Shown here one piece after another: positions 1 to 7,190 of a stretch of 17,015 nucleotides of DNA; position 1 is the stretch's first letter, and each line of letters begins with the position of its first letter. Made by a program: the position numbers and the translations under genes. A model generated the notes under the pieces. The model made no database searches, was not told the DNA's origin, and was given only the letters and a program-made list of their open reading frames with translations. Location: assembly GCA_040006575.1 (NCBI GenBank), contig JBDTWS010000087.1, positions 1 through 17,015 on the forward strand, given 5' to 3'. The stretch comes from UKL13-2 sp040006575 (GTDB lineage: Bacteria > Pseudomonadota > Gammaproteobacteria > Burkholderiales > Usitatibacteraceae).

Positions 1-1265
1 TCGACGTCGGCGAAGGTGTTTCTCGCCTGTCTGATGCCGGCAGCAATGTGGCGGTATTTCGCTCGCAGAAACGCGAAATTGAGGAAGATTTCAATCGCGG
101 AGTGTTGAGTGAAGCCGAGCGTGACACGGCGTTGAAAGAGTTGTCGCAGCGCCTCGCTGACGAAGTGCCGGGCGCGACTTCCGTTGATCCGGCGCCGGTG
201 CGAAAGCGGCCCTGGATATTGTCGGCCGCGCTGGGCGTGCTTATCCCGCTGGCGGCTGTTGCCATGTATGTCACGGTGGGCATGCCGCAGGCTTTGCGCG
301 AAGGTGGCGTTGCGGCTTTGTCTGCAGCGGGCGCAGCAGCAGCGCCGCCCGGCCAGACTGCGGGCCCCAATGGTGAAGCGCCGATGTCCGACAAGCAGAT
401 TCTCGCCATGGTCGATACGCTGGCGCAGAAGATGCAGGAGAAACCGGACGATCCCAAGGGCTGGGTGCTGTTGGCGCGTTCGCAGAATGCGCTGGGCCGC
501 TATCCGCAGGCGGTGGCCGCGTATGAACGTGCGACGAAACTGCTGCCGAACGATGCGCAGCTGCTGGCCGATTACGCGGATGCCCTGGTTTTGGCGCAGG
601 ACGGCCGTTTCGATGGGAAACCAGTCGCGTTGATCCAGCAAGTGCTGAAAATGGATCCCAACAATATGAAGGGTCTCGCGCTCGCAGGCACCGCCGAACT
701 GCGGCTGGGAAATCGCGAGACATCGCTGAAGCACTGGGAAAAATTGAAAACGCTGGTCGCGAAAGATTCGGACGACTACCGCCAGGTGGAAGCGATCATG
801 GCGGAAATCCGCAGCGGAAAGCCGATGGCGCCGCAGGTCGCGCGCAATGATGTGCCGCCGGCACCTAACCCTGCTCCGGCCAATGCCCCATCCGCCAAAG
901 CAGGCAATCCGGCAGTGACTGTTTCAGGACAGGTGACGCTGGCGCCCGAGGTCGCGGCGAAGATGGCGGCGAGCGACACGCTATTTGTATTTGCGCGCGC
1001 CAAGGAGGGGCCACGCATGCCGCTGGCGGTGTTGCGGATCCCCGTGCCGAAAGTGGGCGAATTCCCGAAGACGTTCGAATTGACTGACGCAATGGCCATG
1101 GCGCCGGGAATGAACCTGTCCTCATTTCCGGAAGTCGTGGTCGAAGCGCGCATTTCCAAATCGGGCAACGCGCAATTGCAGCCGGGTGACCTGTCCGGCG
1201 TCAGTGAGGTCATCAAGCCGGGTACGCGCAATGTGAAGGTGACAATATCGAGGGTGGCGCCTTGA
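1..1265 (+). CDS. ccmI: CcmI, cytochrome c maturation apocytochrome-binding subunit (5' end cut by window)
   Basis: CcmI is the membrane-anchored TPR protein that binds apocytochrome c and works with CcmF and CcmH in heme ligation. The frame is open from base 3, so the true start and the usual first transmembrane helix lie outside the window; a GTG at 48 is only an internal codon. Visible parts, numbered from that GTG: the cytoplasmic stretch after helix 1 (VAVFRSQKREIEEDFNRGVL, charged, typical of CcmI); a second transmembrane helix at about residues 55-76; TPR-like repeats at about 115-235 (for example PKGWVLLARSQNALGRYPQA); an Ala/Pro linker; and a C-terminal beta-rich domain from about 290 (VSGQVTLAPEVAAKM, then PLAVLRIPVP). 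The stop overlaps the ccmA start by four bases. Its place before ccmA is unusual, since it more often follows ccmH. Identity rests on architecture plus operon context. Confidence 0.9.
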   Translation, partial: DVGEGVSRLSDAGSNVAVFRSQKREIEEDFNRGVLSEAERDTALKELSQRLADEVPGATSVDPAPVRKRPWILSAALGVLIPLAAVAMYVTVGMPQALREGGVAALSAAGAAAAPPGQTAGPNGEAPMSDKQILAMVDTLAQKMQEKPDDPKGWVLLARSQNALGRYPQAVAAYERATKLLPNDAQLLADYADALVLAQDGRFDGKPVALIQQVLKMDPNNMKGLALAGTAELRLGNRETSLKHWEKLKTLVAKDSDDYRQVEAIMAEIRSGKPMAPQVARNDVPPAPNPAPANAPSAKAGNPAVTVSGQVTLAPEVAAKMAASDTLFVFARAKEGPRMPLAVLRIPVPKVGEFPKTFELTDAMAMAPGMNLSSFPEVVVEARISKSGNAQLQPGDLSGVSEVIKPGTRNVKVTISRVAP

Positions 1266-1885
1266 CCTTGACGGTCACCGGGTTGGGCCTGACACGCGGA
1301 TCGCGGCAATTGTTCGCCGGCCTTTCATTGCAAGTGGAGGCAGGCGAGGCGCTGGTCCTGCGTGGCGCCAACGGCAGCGGCAAGACCAGCCTGTTGCGGG
1401 TCCTGGCCGGATTGACAGGTGCCGATGTGGGCGAGCTGCGCTGGAACGGCGAGAAATGGACGGTACTCTGCGCAGGCCAACGTGCGACTGCGCTGTATCT
1501 CGGGCACACCGATGCGCTCAAGGATGAATTGACGGCCGCCGAAAACCTGGCCGAAGCACTGGCCTTCGATGGTGTGACGTTGCCGCCGCATGAAATCTCG
1601 AGTGCGCTGGATGAAGCGGGACTGGCCGGCCGCCATCAACTTGCTACACGCCGGCTGTCGCAGGGGCAGAAACGCCGCATCGGCCTGGCACGGCTCAAGC
1701 TGTCGAGGAAGCCGCTGTGGCTGCTGGATGAACCGACCAACGCGCTGGATGCGGAAGGCGTGAAGCTGTTTTCCGGCGTCGTCGAATCGCATCTCAAGCG
1801 CGGCGGCCTGGCCTGCATCGCCACGCATCTTTCGCTGGCGATCAACGCGCCCATCCACGAAATGTCGCTGGGCGACGCCGCGTGA
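1262..1885 (+). CDS. ccmA: CcmA, heme exporter ATP-binding subunit
   Basis: CcmA is the cytoplasmic ATPase of the CcmABCD complex; ATP hydrolysis releases holo-CcmE from CcmC. All ABC motifs are visible in the 207 residues: Walker A GANGSGKT (35-42), signature LSQGQ (132-136), Walker B LWLLDEP with the catalytic Glu (152-158, E157), and the switch His in ATHLS (H189). The length matches the family, about 205 residues. The start is a TTG in TTGA, which overlaps the ccmI stop, so translation is probably coupled to ccmI. The 3' end overlaps ccmB by GTGA. Confidence 0.95.
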   Translation: MTLTVTGLGLTRGSRQLFAGLSLQVEAGEALVLRGANGSGKTSLLRVLAGLTGADVGELRWNGEKWTVLCAGQRATALYLGHTDALKDELTAAENLAEALAFDGVTLPPHEISSALDEAGLAGRHQLATRRLSQGQKRRIGLARLKLSRKPLWLLDEPTNALDAEGVKLFSGVVESHLKRGGLACIATHLSLAINAPIHEMSLGDAA

Positions 1886-2595
1886 ATACGTCGATGGCCG
1901 GTACATTTGCGCAGCCCATGAATTCGCCCGAACGCGGCCTCTGGATTACCGCCTCGCGCGACGTGAAGATCGGGCTGCGATCGCGTGCGGAATTGGTGCA
2001 GGCCATCATGTTCCTGGTTATCGTGGTCAGCCTGTTTCCACTCGCCGTGGGGCCGGATGAAGCGCTGCTGAAACGCATCGCCCCGGGTGTGGTGTGGGTG
2101 GCGGCACTGCTATCCGTGCTGCTGACGCTGCCGCGCCTGTTCGCGGCCGACTATGCCGACGGTACGCTGGAGCAGATGCTGTTGTCCCCGTACCCCCTGC
2201 CGGTGATTGCCGCAGGTAAAATGCTGGCGCACTGGCTGATGAGCGGCCTGCCGCTGGCGCTGATTTCACCGCTGCTGGGCCTGCAATTTGGCCTCAATGC
2301 GAGCGAACTGTTGGTGCTGATGGTGAGTCTGATGCTGGGTACGCCGGTGTTGTCGATGATCGGCGCCATCGGTGCGGCGTTGACGCTGGGCGTGCGCGGT
2401 GGCTCGATCCTAATGGCGCTGCTGGTGTTGCCGTTGTATGTGCCGGTACTGATTTTTGGTGCCGGCGCGGTCGAACAGTCGATGGCATCCATCGACACTA
2501 CCGCAAACCTGTCCCTGCTGGGGGCGCTCCTGTTGCTGGGGGCGCTTTCGGCGCCGTTCGCAATCGCCGCCGCCCTAAAAATTTCACTGGATTGA
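1882..2595 (+). CDS. ccmB: CcmB, heme exporter membrane subunit
   Basis: CcmB is the integral membrane partner of CcmA. The 237-residue protein is strongly hydrophobic, with about six transmembrane segments and the family signature near helix 1 (ELVQAIMFLVIVVSLFPLAVGP region, residues 38-59). The GTG at 1882 overlaps the ccmA stop as GTGA. In-frame ATGs at 1894 and 1918 would give shorter proteins starting nearer the usual CcmB N terminus, so the first 12 or so residues are uncertain. The stop overlaps the ccmC start as TTGA. The CcmB identity is secure; the exact start is less so. Confidence 0.93.
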   Translation: MNTSMAGTFAQPMNSPERGLWITASRDVKIGLRSRAELVQAIMFLVIVVSLFPLAVGPDEALLKRIAPGVVWVAALLSVLLTLPRLFAADYADGTLEQMLLSPYPLPVIAAGKMLAHWLMSGLPLALISPLLGLQFGLNASELLVLMVSLMLGTPVLSMIGAIGAALTLGVRGGSILMALLVLPLYVPVLIFGAGAVEQSMASIDTTANLSLLGALLLLGALSAPFAIAAALKISLD

Positions 2596-3323
2596 TTGTG
2601 AGCCTGTTCAAGTATTCCTCTCCCGCGACGTTCTATCCCCTGGCCGGAAAGATGTGGCCGTGGTTCGCGTCCATCGCGCTCGCGCTGGCATTGACGGGGC
2701 TGTATCTCGCGTTCTTCGTGGCACCGACTGATTTCCAGCAGGGTGAGGTCTATCGCATCCTGTACATCCACGTGCCGCTGGCAATCATGGGCATGTTCAT
2801 CTATCTCATCATGGCGGTGTACGGCGTGATGGCGCTGACGTTTAACACGCGGCTGTCGTCGATGATGATGGAGGCGCTGGCGCCCACCGGCGCATTGTTC
2901 ACGGCGCTGGCGCTATGGACCGGCTCGCTGTGGGGCAGGCCGACCTGGGGCGCTTACTGGGTGTGGGATGCGCGCATCACATCGACGCTGCTGCTGCTGT
3001 TTCTATACGTGGGCTACATGGCGCTGATCAACGCCATCGACGACAAGAAACGCGCGGACAAGGCGGGTGCGCTGCTGGTGATCGTGAGTTCGATCAATGT
3101 CCCGATCATTTATTTTTCGGTGAAATGGTGGAACACCCTGCACCAGGGCTCGTCGATTTCGCTGACCGGCAATTCGATTGCATCGCCTGCCATGCGCTGG
3201 GCATTGCTGGCGATGACATTCGCCTGCTGGACCTATGCGATCGCCATGGCACTGGTGCGCGTTCGTGCCATCATTGCCGAGCGCGAACACGGTGCGGCGT
3301 GGCTGAAAGGCGGCGGCAAATAA
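2592..3323 (+). CDS. ccmC: CcmC, heme-handling protein that loads heme onto CcmE
   Basis: CcmC belongs to the heme-handling protein family and transfers heme to CcmE at the periplasmic face. The 243-residue protein has about six membrane segments. The tryptophan-rich WWD motif is WGRPTWGAYWVWD (114-126). The two periplasmic heme ligands are in YIHVP (H60) and NTLHQGSS (H184), the same numbers as in the E. coli protein, which supports a start at or very near 2592. The start is TTG within TTGA; a GTG two codons later is an alternative. The stop overlaps the ccmD start by one base (TAATG). Confidence 0.96.
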   Translation: MIVSLFKYSSPATFYPLAGKMWPWFASIALALALTGLYLAFFVAPTDFQQGEVYRILYIHVPLAIMGMFIYLIMAVYGVMALTFNTRLSSMMMEALAPTGALFTALALWTGSLWGRPTWGAYWVWDARITSTLLLLFLYVGYMALINAIDDKKRADKAGALLVIVSSINVPIIYFSVKWWNTLHQGSSISLTGNSIASPAMRWALLAMTFACWTYAIAMALVRVRAIIAEREHGAAWLKGGGK

Positions 3324-3475
3324 TGGATTGGGCGGACTTTTTTTATATGGGCGGGCGCGGATTTTATGTCTGGGGCTCGTTCGGCGCGTTTGCGCTGGGA
3401 ATCGTGGCGGAAATTTTGCTGCTGAGACTGCGTGCCAGGCGCGCCACGTCAGTAAATGGAGAAAACAAGAAATGA
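3323..3475 (+). CDS. ccmD: CcmD, small membrane subunit of the CcmABCD heme complex
   Basis: This 50-residue protein begins MDWADFFYMGGRGFYVWGS, a typical CcmD N terminus with an aromatic-rich stretch. It continues with one transmembrane helix (about 17-36) and a basic cytoplasmic tail (RLRARRATS). CcmD is needed for release of heme-loaded CcmE from CcmABC. The ATG overlaps the ccmC stop as TAATG, and the TGA stop overlaps ccmE as ATGA. Size, order and overlaps make the call firm although such short genes are easily missed. Confidence 0.93.
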   Translation: MDWADFFYMGGRGFYVWGSFGAFALGIVAEILLLRLRARRATSVNGENKK

Positions 3476-3963
3476 AGCTGCGCCACAAACGATTCATGTG
3501 GATCGCCATGGCCGTGGTGGTGGTGGGCGTGGCGACGGCACTGGTGCTGCGCGCGTTCAATTCCAACCTGGTGTTTTTCTTTACCCCCACCGAAGTGATC
3601 GCGAAAAAAGCGCCGCAGGATCGCGCATTTCGCCTGGGCGGGCTGGTGACGGCGGGCAGCCTCAAGCGCAATCCGGATGGCTTGACGCTGCGCTTCGATG
3701 TCACGGATACGGTGCAAACTATTCCCGTGAGTTTTACCGGCATCCTTCCCGACCTGTTCAAGGAAGGCAAGGGCGTGGTGGCGCAGGGGAAGATGTCCGG
3801 CGGCGTATTCATGGCCAGCGATGTGCTGGCCAAGCACGATGAAAATTACATGCCCCCCGAAGCGGCCGAGGCGCTGAAAAAAGCCGGGCACCCCATCGAG
3901 GGCAAGGTATTCGCCGGGCAGAAACCGGTTGTCACGCAATCTCCTGCGGGGTCCAAACCATGA
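3472..3963 (+). CDS. ccmE: CcmE, periplasmic heme chaperone
   Basis: CcmE covalently carries heme from CcmC to CcmF. The ATG at 3472 overlaps the ccmD stop (ATGA) and gives 163 residues; longer upstream readings of this frame only run through ccmD. It has an N-terminal signal anchor (about 8-29), an OB-fold beta barrel (about 35-115), and the conserved heme-attachment motif LAKHDENYMP. In that motif H122 is the covalent heme ligand and Y126 corresponds to the tyrosine four residues downstream in E. coli. A flexible Pro/Gly/Lys-rich tail follows. It ends in ATGA with ccmF. No key residue is missing. Confidence 0.97.
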   Translation: MKLRHKRFMWIAMAVVVVGVATALVLRAFNSNLVFFFTPTEVIAKKAPQDRAFRLGGLVTAGSLKRNPDGLTLRFDVTDTVQTIPVSFTGILPDLFKEGKGVVAQGKMSGGVFMASDVLAKHDENYMPPEAAEALKKAGHPIEGKVFAGQKPVVTQSPAGSKP

Positions 3964-6041
3964 TTCCAGAACTCGGGCACTTTTCACTGATATTGGCGCT
4001 GTGCCTCGCGATCACGCTTGGCGTCGTGCCGATGGTGGGTGCGTTTCGCAACGACACCCGGCTGATGTCGCTGGCGCGGCCGCTGGCGCAGGGACAGTTC
4101 GTGTTTGTGATGTTCGCATTCGGCTGCCTCGTGTATTCATTCGTGACGAGTGATTTTTCAATCCAGAACGTTGCCGCTAATTCGAACACCAAGTTACCGG
4201 TGTATTACCGCGTAACGGCGTCATGGGGCTCGCACGAAGGCTCGCTGTTGCTGTGGGTATTGATGCTGACCGGATGGACGTTTGCGGTGTCGATCTTCAG
4301 CCGCAACCTGCCGCTGGAAGTGATTTCGCGTGTGCTGGCGGTCCTGGGTTTGATCGCGGTGGGTTTTTACCTGTTCATGCTGATCACCAGCAATCCGTTC
4401 GACCGCCTGTTCCCGGCGGCGCTCGAAGGGCGTGATCTGAATCCGCTGTTGCAGGACCCGGGCATGATCTATCACCCCCCGATGCTGTACATGGGTTATG
4501 TGGGATTTTCGGTTGCGTTTGCGTTCGCCGTGGCCGCATTGATCGGCGGCCGGCTCGACGCCACGTGGGCGCGCTGGTCGCGGCCATGGACGACGGCCGC
4601 GTGGTGCTTCCTTACGATCGGGATTTGCCTGGGTTCGGCGTGGGCGTATTACGAGCTGGGCTGGGGCGGCTGGTGGTTCTGGGATCCGGTGGAGAACGCG
4701 TCTTTCATGCCCTGGCTGGTGGGCACGGCGCTGATTCATTCGCTGGCGGTGACGGAGAAGCGCGGCATTTTCAAAAGCTGGACGGTGTTGCTGGCGATCA
4801 TCGCGTTTTCGCTCTCGCTGCTGGGTACATTCCTGGTGCGTTCAGGCGTGCTGACGTCGGTGCACGCATTCGCCACCGATCCGCGGCGCGGCGTATTCAT
4901 CCTCGCGTTCCTGGTCATCGTTATCGGCGTTTCGCTGGCGCTGTATGCATGGCGTGCGCCGCAACTGGGCCTGACCCGGTGGCCCACCGGCTTCACCTGG
5001 GCCTCGCGTGAGATGGCGCTGCTCGCCAATAATGTGCTGCTGGTGGTGGCCATGTTGACGGTCGCATTGGGCACGCTGTATCCGCTGTTCCTCGACGCAT
5101 TGCAGCTCGGGAAAATTTCCGTCGGACCGCCTTATTTCGATCTGGTGTTCGGCATTGTCATGACACCGACCGTGTTCCTGATGGCCATCGGGCCGTTCGC
5201 GCGATGGCGCAATGCGACGCTTCCTGAAATCATTGTGCGAATCCGCTGGGCGTTTGGTGTTGCGATCGTGAGCGGTATCGTGATTCCGTTCCTGATGGGC
5301 AAGTGGTCACCGCTGGCCGCGCTGGGATTGTTCCTGGCGACCTGGATCATCGCAACCTGCACCACCGCGATCGCACAGCGTTTCCGCACCACGCCGGCGA
5401 CGGACTTCATGGGAAAGTTCACCGCCAACAGTCCCAGCTATTACGGCATGCATCTCGCGCATCTCGGCATTGCGGTGTTCATCATTGGTGTGACACTGGT
5501 GAAAAGTTACCAAAGCGAACGCGATATCCGCCTGGCGCCGGGACAAAGCGCCATTGAAAACGGCTACGAATTCAAATTCATTTCAGTCGCCGAAAAACCG
5601 GGGCCGAATTATCGGGCCACCGTCGGGCGGTTCGAAGTTTTTCGTGACGGCAAACTGATCGAAGTGATGCAGCCGGAAAAACGCGCTTATGCGACCACGG
5701 GGCAGACCATGACCGAGGCCGCGATCAATTCGGGTATGACGCGCGACCTGTATTTGTCGCTGGGTGAACCGGTCGAGAGCGCGACCGACGGCGCGTGGGG
5801 TGTGCGAATTTACGTGAAGCCGTTTATCAACTGGATCTGGTTCGGTTGCATCATGATGGCCATGGGCGGTGCGCTGGCGATCTCGGATAAGCGTTATCGC
5901 CTGAAACTGCGGCAGGGTTTGCAGGCGTCGGCAGCGGTGGAGAATGTCGCCATCGTTTCTTCGCCCTCGCCCGCTCCGGGCAAGGGTCGCAAGAATGCCA
6001 ATCGGCGTCCGCGCAAACCTTCACCGCAGGGAGCGGATTGA
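3960..6041 (+). CDS. ccmF: CcmF, cytochrome c heme lyase membrane subunit
   Basis: CcmF receives heme from CcmE and attaches it to apocytochrome c together with CcmH and CcmI. The 693-residue polytopic protein carries the WWD domain GWGGWWFWDP (about 234-243). Its four functional histidines sit near the E. coli positions: periplasmic H172 (YHPP) and H302 (SVHAFA), and transmembrane H260 (LIHSL) and H501 (LAHLG). A large periplasmic domain lies at about 515-620 before the last helix, followed by a basic tail rich in Lys, Arg and Pro. The start overlaps ccmE (ATGA). Complete and of normal length. Confidence 0.97.
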   Translation: MIPELGHFSLILALCLAITLGVVPMVGAFRNDTRLMSLARPLAQGQFVFVMFAFGCLVYSFVTSDFSIQNVAANSNTKLPVYYRVTASWGSHEGSLLLWVLMLTGWTFAVSIFSRNLPLEVISRVLAVLGLIAVGFYLFMLITSNPFDRLFPAALEGRDLNPLLQDPGMIYHPPMLYMGYVGFSVAFAFAVAALIGGRLDATWARWSRPWTTAAWCFLTIGICLGSAWAYYELGWGGWWFWDPVENASFMPWLVGTALIHSLAVTEKRGIFKSWTVLLAIIAFSLSLLGTFLVRSGVLTSVHAFATDPRRGVFILAFLVIVIGVSLALYAWRAPQLGLTRWPTGFTWASREMALLANNVLLVVAMLTVALGTLYPLFLDALQLGKISVGPPYFDLVFGIVMTPTVFLMAIGPFARWRNATLPEIIVRIRWAFGVAIVSGIVIPFLMGKWSPLAALGLFLATWIIATCTTAIAQRFRTTPATDFMGKFTANSPSYYGMHLAHLGIAVFIIGVTLVKSYQSERDIRLAPGQSAIENGYEFKFISVAEKPGPNYRATVGRFEVFRDGKLIEVMQPEKRAYATTGQTMTEAAINSGMTRDLYLSLGEPVESATDGAWGVRIYVKPFINWIWFGCIMMAMGGALAISDKRYRLKLRQGLQASAAVENVAIVSSPSPAPGKGRKNANRRPRKPSPQGAD

Positions 6042-6043
6042 CG

Positions 6044-6631
6044 ATGGAAGCGGCTGACCCGATCAACACAAACACCCGGCCCCCGGCAACACCGCTGGTG
6101 CGCGCGTGGCGCTACGCGCTGCCGCTGGTAATTTTTTTTGGCATCGTCTGGTTCCTTTGGAAAGGACTCCAGCTCGATCCGCGCGCCATTCCTTCACCGC
6201 TGATCAATAAGCCTGTGCCGGTATTTTCATTGCCGCAATTGCATGATGCAGGCAAGCAACTGGGGTCTGCAGACATGAAGGGCAAAGTCTGGTTGCTGAA
6301 CGTCTGGGGATCGTGGTGCGTGTCGTGTCGTTACGAACATCCGGTGCTGAATGCATTGGCGAAGCAGGCGGTGGTTCCCATCGTCGGCTTCAACTGGAAG
6401 GACAAGCCGGAAGACGCCAAATCATGGTTGGCGAAATTCGGCGATCCCTACCAGGTCTCCATCAGCGATCTCGATGGGCGTGTGGCGATCGACCTGGGCG
6501 TATATGGCGCACCGGAAACGTTCATCATCGACAAGGCCGGCATGATTCGCTACAAGCATACCGGGCCGATCAACCCGGACACAATGCGCGATGTGCTGTT
6601 GCCGATTATTCGTGACCTGGGCAAAGCATGA
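6044..6631 (+). CDS. ccmG: CcmG/DsbE, membrane-anchored thiol-disulfide oxidoreductase
   Basis: CcmG is the thioredoxin-fold reductant that keeps apocytochrome cysteines (and CcmH) reduced. The protein has one N-terminal membrane anchor (about 22-40) followed by a thioredoxin-like domain with the active site WCVSC (C92, C95) and the cis-Pro region YGAPETFIID. I chose ATG 6044 (195 residues) because AGGGAG at 6028-6033 is about 10 bases upstream. The in-frame TTG at 6038, overlapping the ccmF stop as TTGA, would add two residues and fits the overlap style of this operon, so it cannot be excluded. The 3' end overlaps ccmH (ATGA). Confidence 0.94.
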   Translation: MEAADPINTNTRPPATPLVRAWRYALPLVIFFGIVWFLWKGLQLDPRAIPSPLINKPVPVFSLPQLHDAGKQLGSADMKGKVWLLNVWGSWCVSCRYEHPVLNALAKQAVVPIVGFNWKDKPEDAKSWLAKFGDPYQVSISDLDGRVAIDLGVYGAPETFIIDKAGMIRYKHTGPINPDTMRDVLLPIIRDLGKA

Positions 6632-7161
6632 TTCTTATTCGAAAGTCCAGCATTGGCGAGTTTTGCAGGTCATTTATGGCTGGAAAAGCGCGCCAGTGCT
6701 TGAGTTTGATGTTCATTTTCGCCGCATTTGCGGGCACCAGCGCATTGGCGCAAACCCCGACACCGGACATGCCGCCGATGTCGCCGGAGCTGGAGCTACG
6801 CCTCAAGAAACTCGAGACCGAACTTCGCTGCCTCGTTTGCCAGAACCAGACCCTGGCCGAATCACCAGCGGGACTCGCGGGCGACCTGCGCCGCGAAATT
6901 CGCCTGCTCGCTGACAGCGGCAAGAACGACGAAGAGATCAAGCGCCACCTGAAAGAACGCTACGGCGATTTTGTTTTGTACAAGCCGCCAGTCGAATCGA
7001 AGACGTGGCTGTTGTGGTTTGGACCGTTCGTCTTGCTATGTGGTGGCGCGGTGCTGGTCGTTCTGGTCAATCGTCGCCGCAACCTGGTGGCTGCGGCATC
7101 GCCGACAGTCTCACTCTCCGACAGCGAACACTCGCGCGTCAGCAAATTGCTGGAAGACTAG
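6628..7161 (+). CDS. ccmH: CcmH, cytochrome c maturation thiol reductase subunit
   Basis: CcmH resolves disulfides on apocytochrome c and partners CcmF and CcmI. The signature LRCLVCQNQ is present (C68 and C71 in the long form), followed by the conserved three-helix segment ending YGDFVLYKPP, one membrane helix (about 130-150) and a short tail. The protein is the short, one-domain type, with the TPR part supplied by the separate ccmI. Two starts are possible. ATG 6628 overlaps ccmG as ATGA but lies in front of an unusually long polar lead. ATG 6676, with GCAGGT just upstream, gives a compact signal peptide (MAGKARQ, hydrophobic core, ALAQ). Residues 7-26 of the long form lie in a repeat found again at 11704-11765. 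Confidence 0.92.
   Translation: MILIRKSSIGEFCRSFMAGKARQCLSLMFIFAAFAGTSALAQTPTPDMPPMSPELELRLKKLETELRCLVCQNQTLAESPAGLAGDLRREIRLLADSGKNDEEIKRHLKERYGDFVLYKPPVESKTWLLWFGPFVLLCGGAVLVVLVNRRRNLVAAASPTVSLSDSEHSRVSKLLED
6646..6707 (+). repeat. Palindromic dispersed repeat, copy A, inside the 5' end of ccmH
   Basis: About 46 of 62 positions match 11704-11765 without a gap, including the first 11 bases (TCCAGCATTGG). The ends can pair: AGCATTGG (6649-6656) with CCAGTGCT (6693-6700), eight pairs with one G-U. The internal hairpin is weaker than in copy B. It covers the ATG at 6676 and most of the region between the two candidate ccmH starts. No family name recognised. Confidence 0.75.
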
Positions 7162-7190
7162 CGCAGCGTCTTGGCTGGCATGCGTGCACG

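Noticed and set aside
271..723. Long antisense frames across ccmI and other ccm genes
   Set aside because: They lie opposite strongly supported genes, show Arg/Pro/Ala-rich shadow composition and have no recognisable domain or ribosome binding site.
7162..7190. Bidirectional terminator between ccmH and the hydrolase
   Set aside because: Short TAGCG/CGCTA and AGCGT/ACGCT arms exist, but they are only five bases, widely spaced and lack T-tracts.
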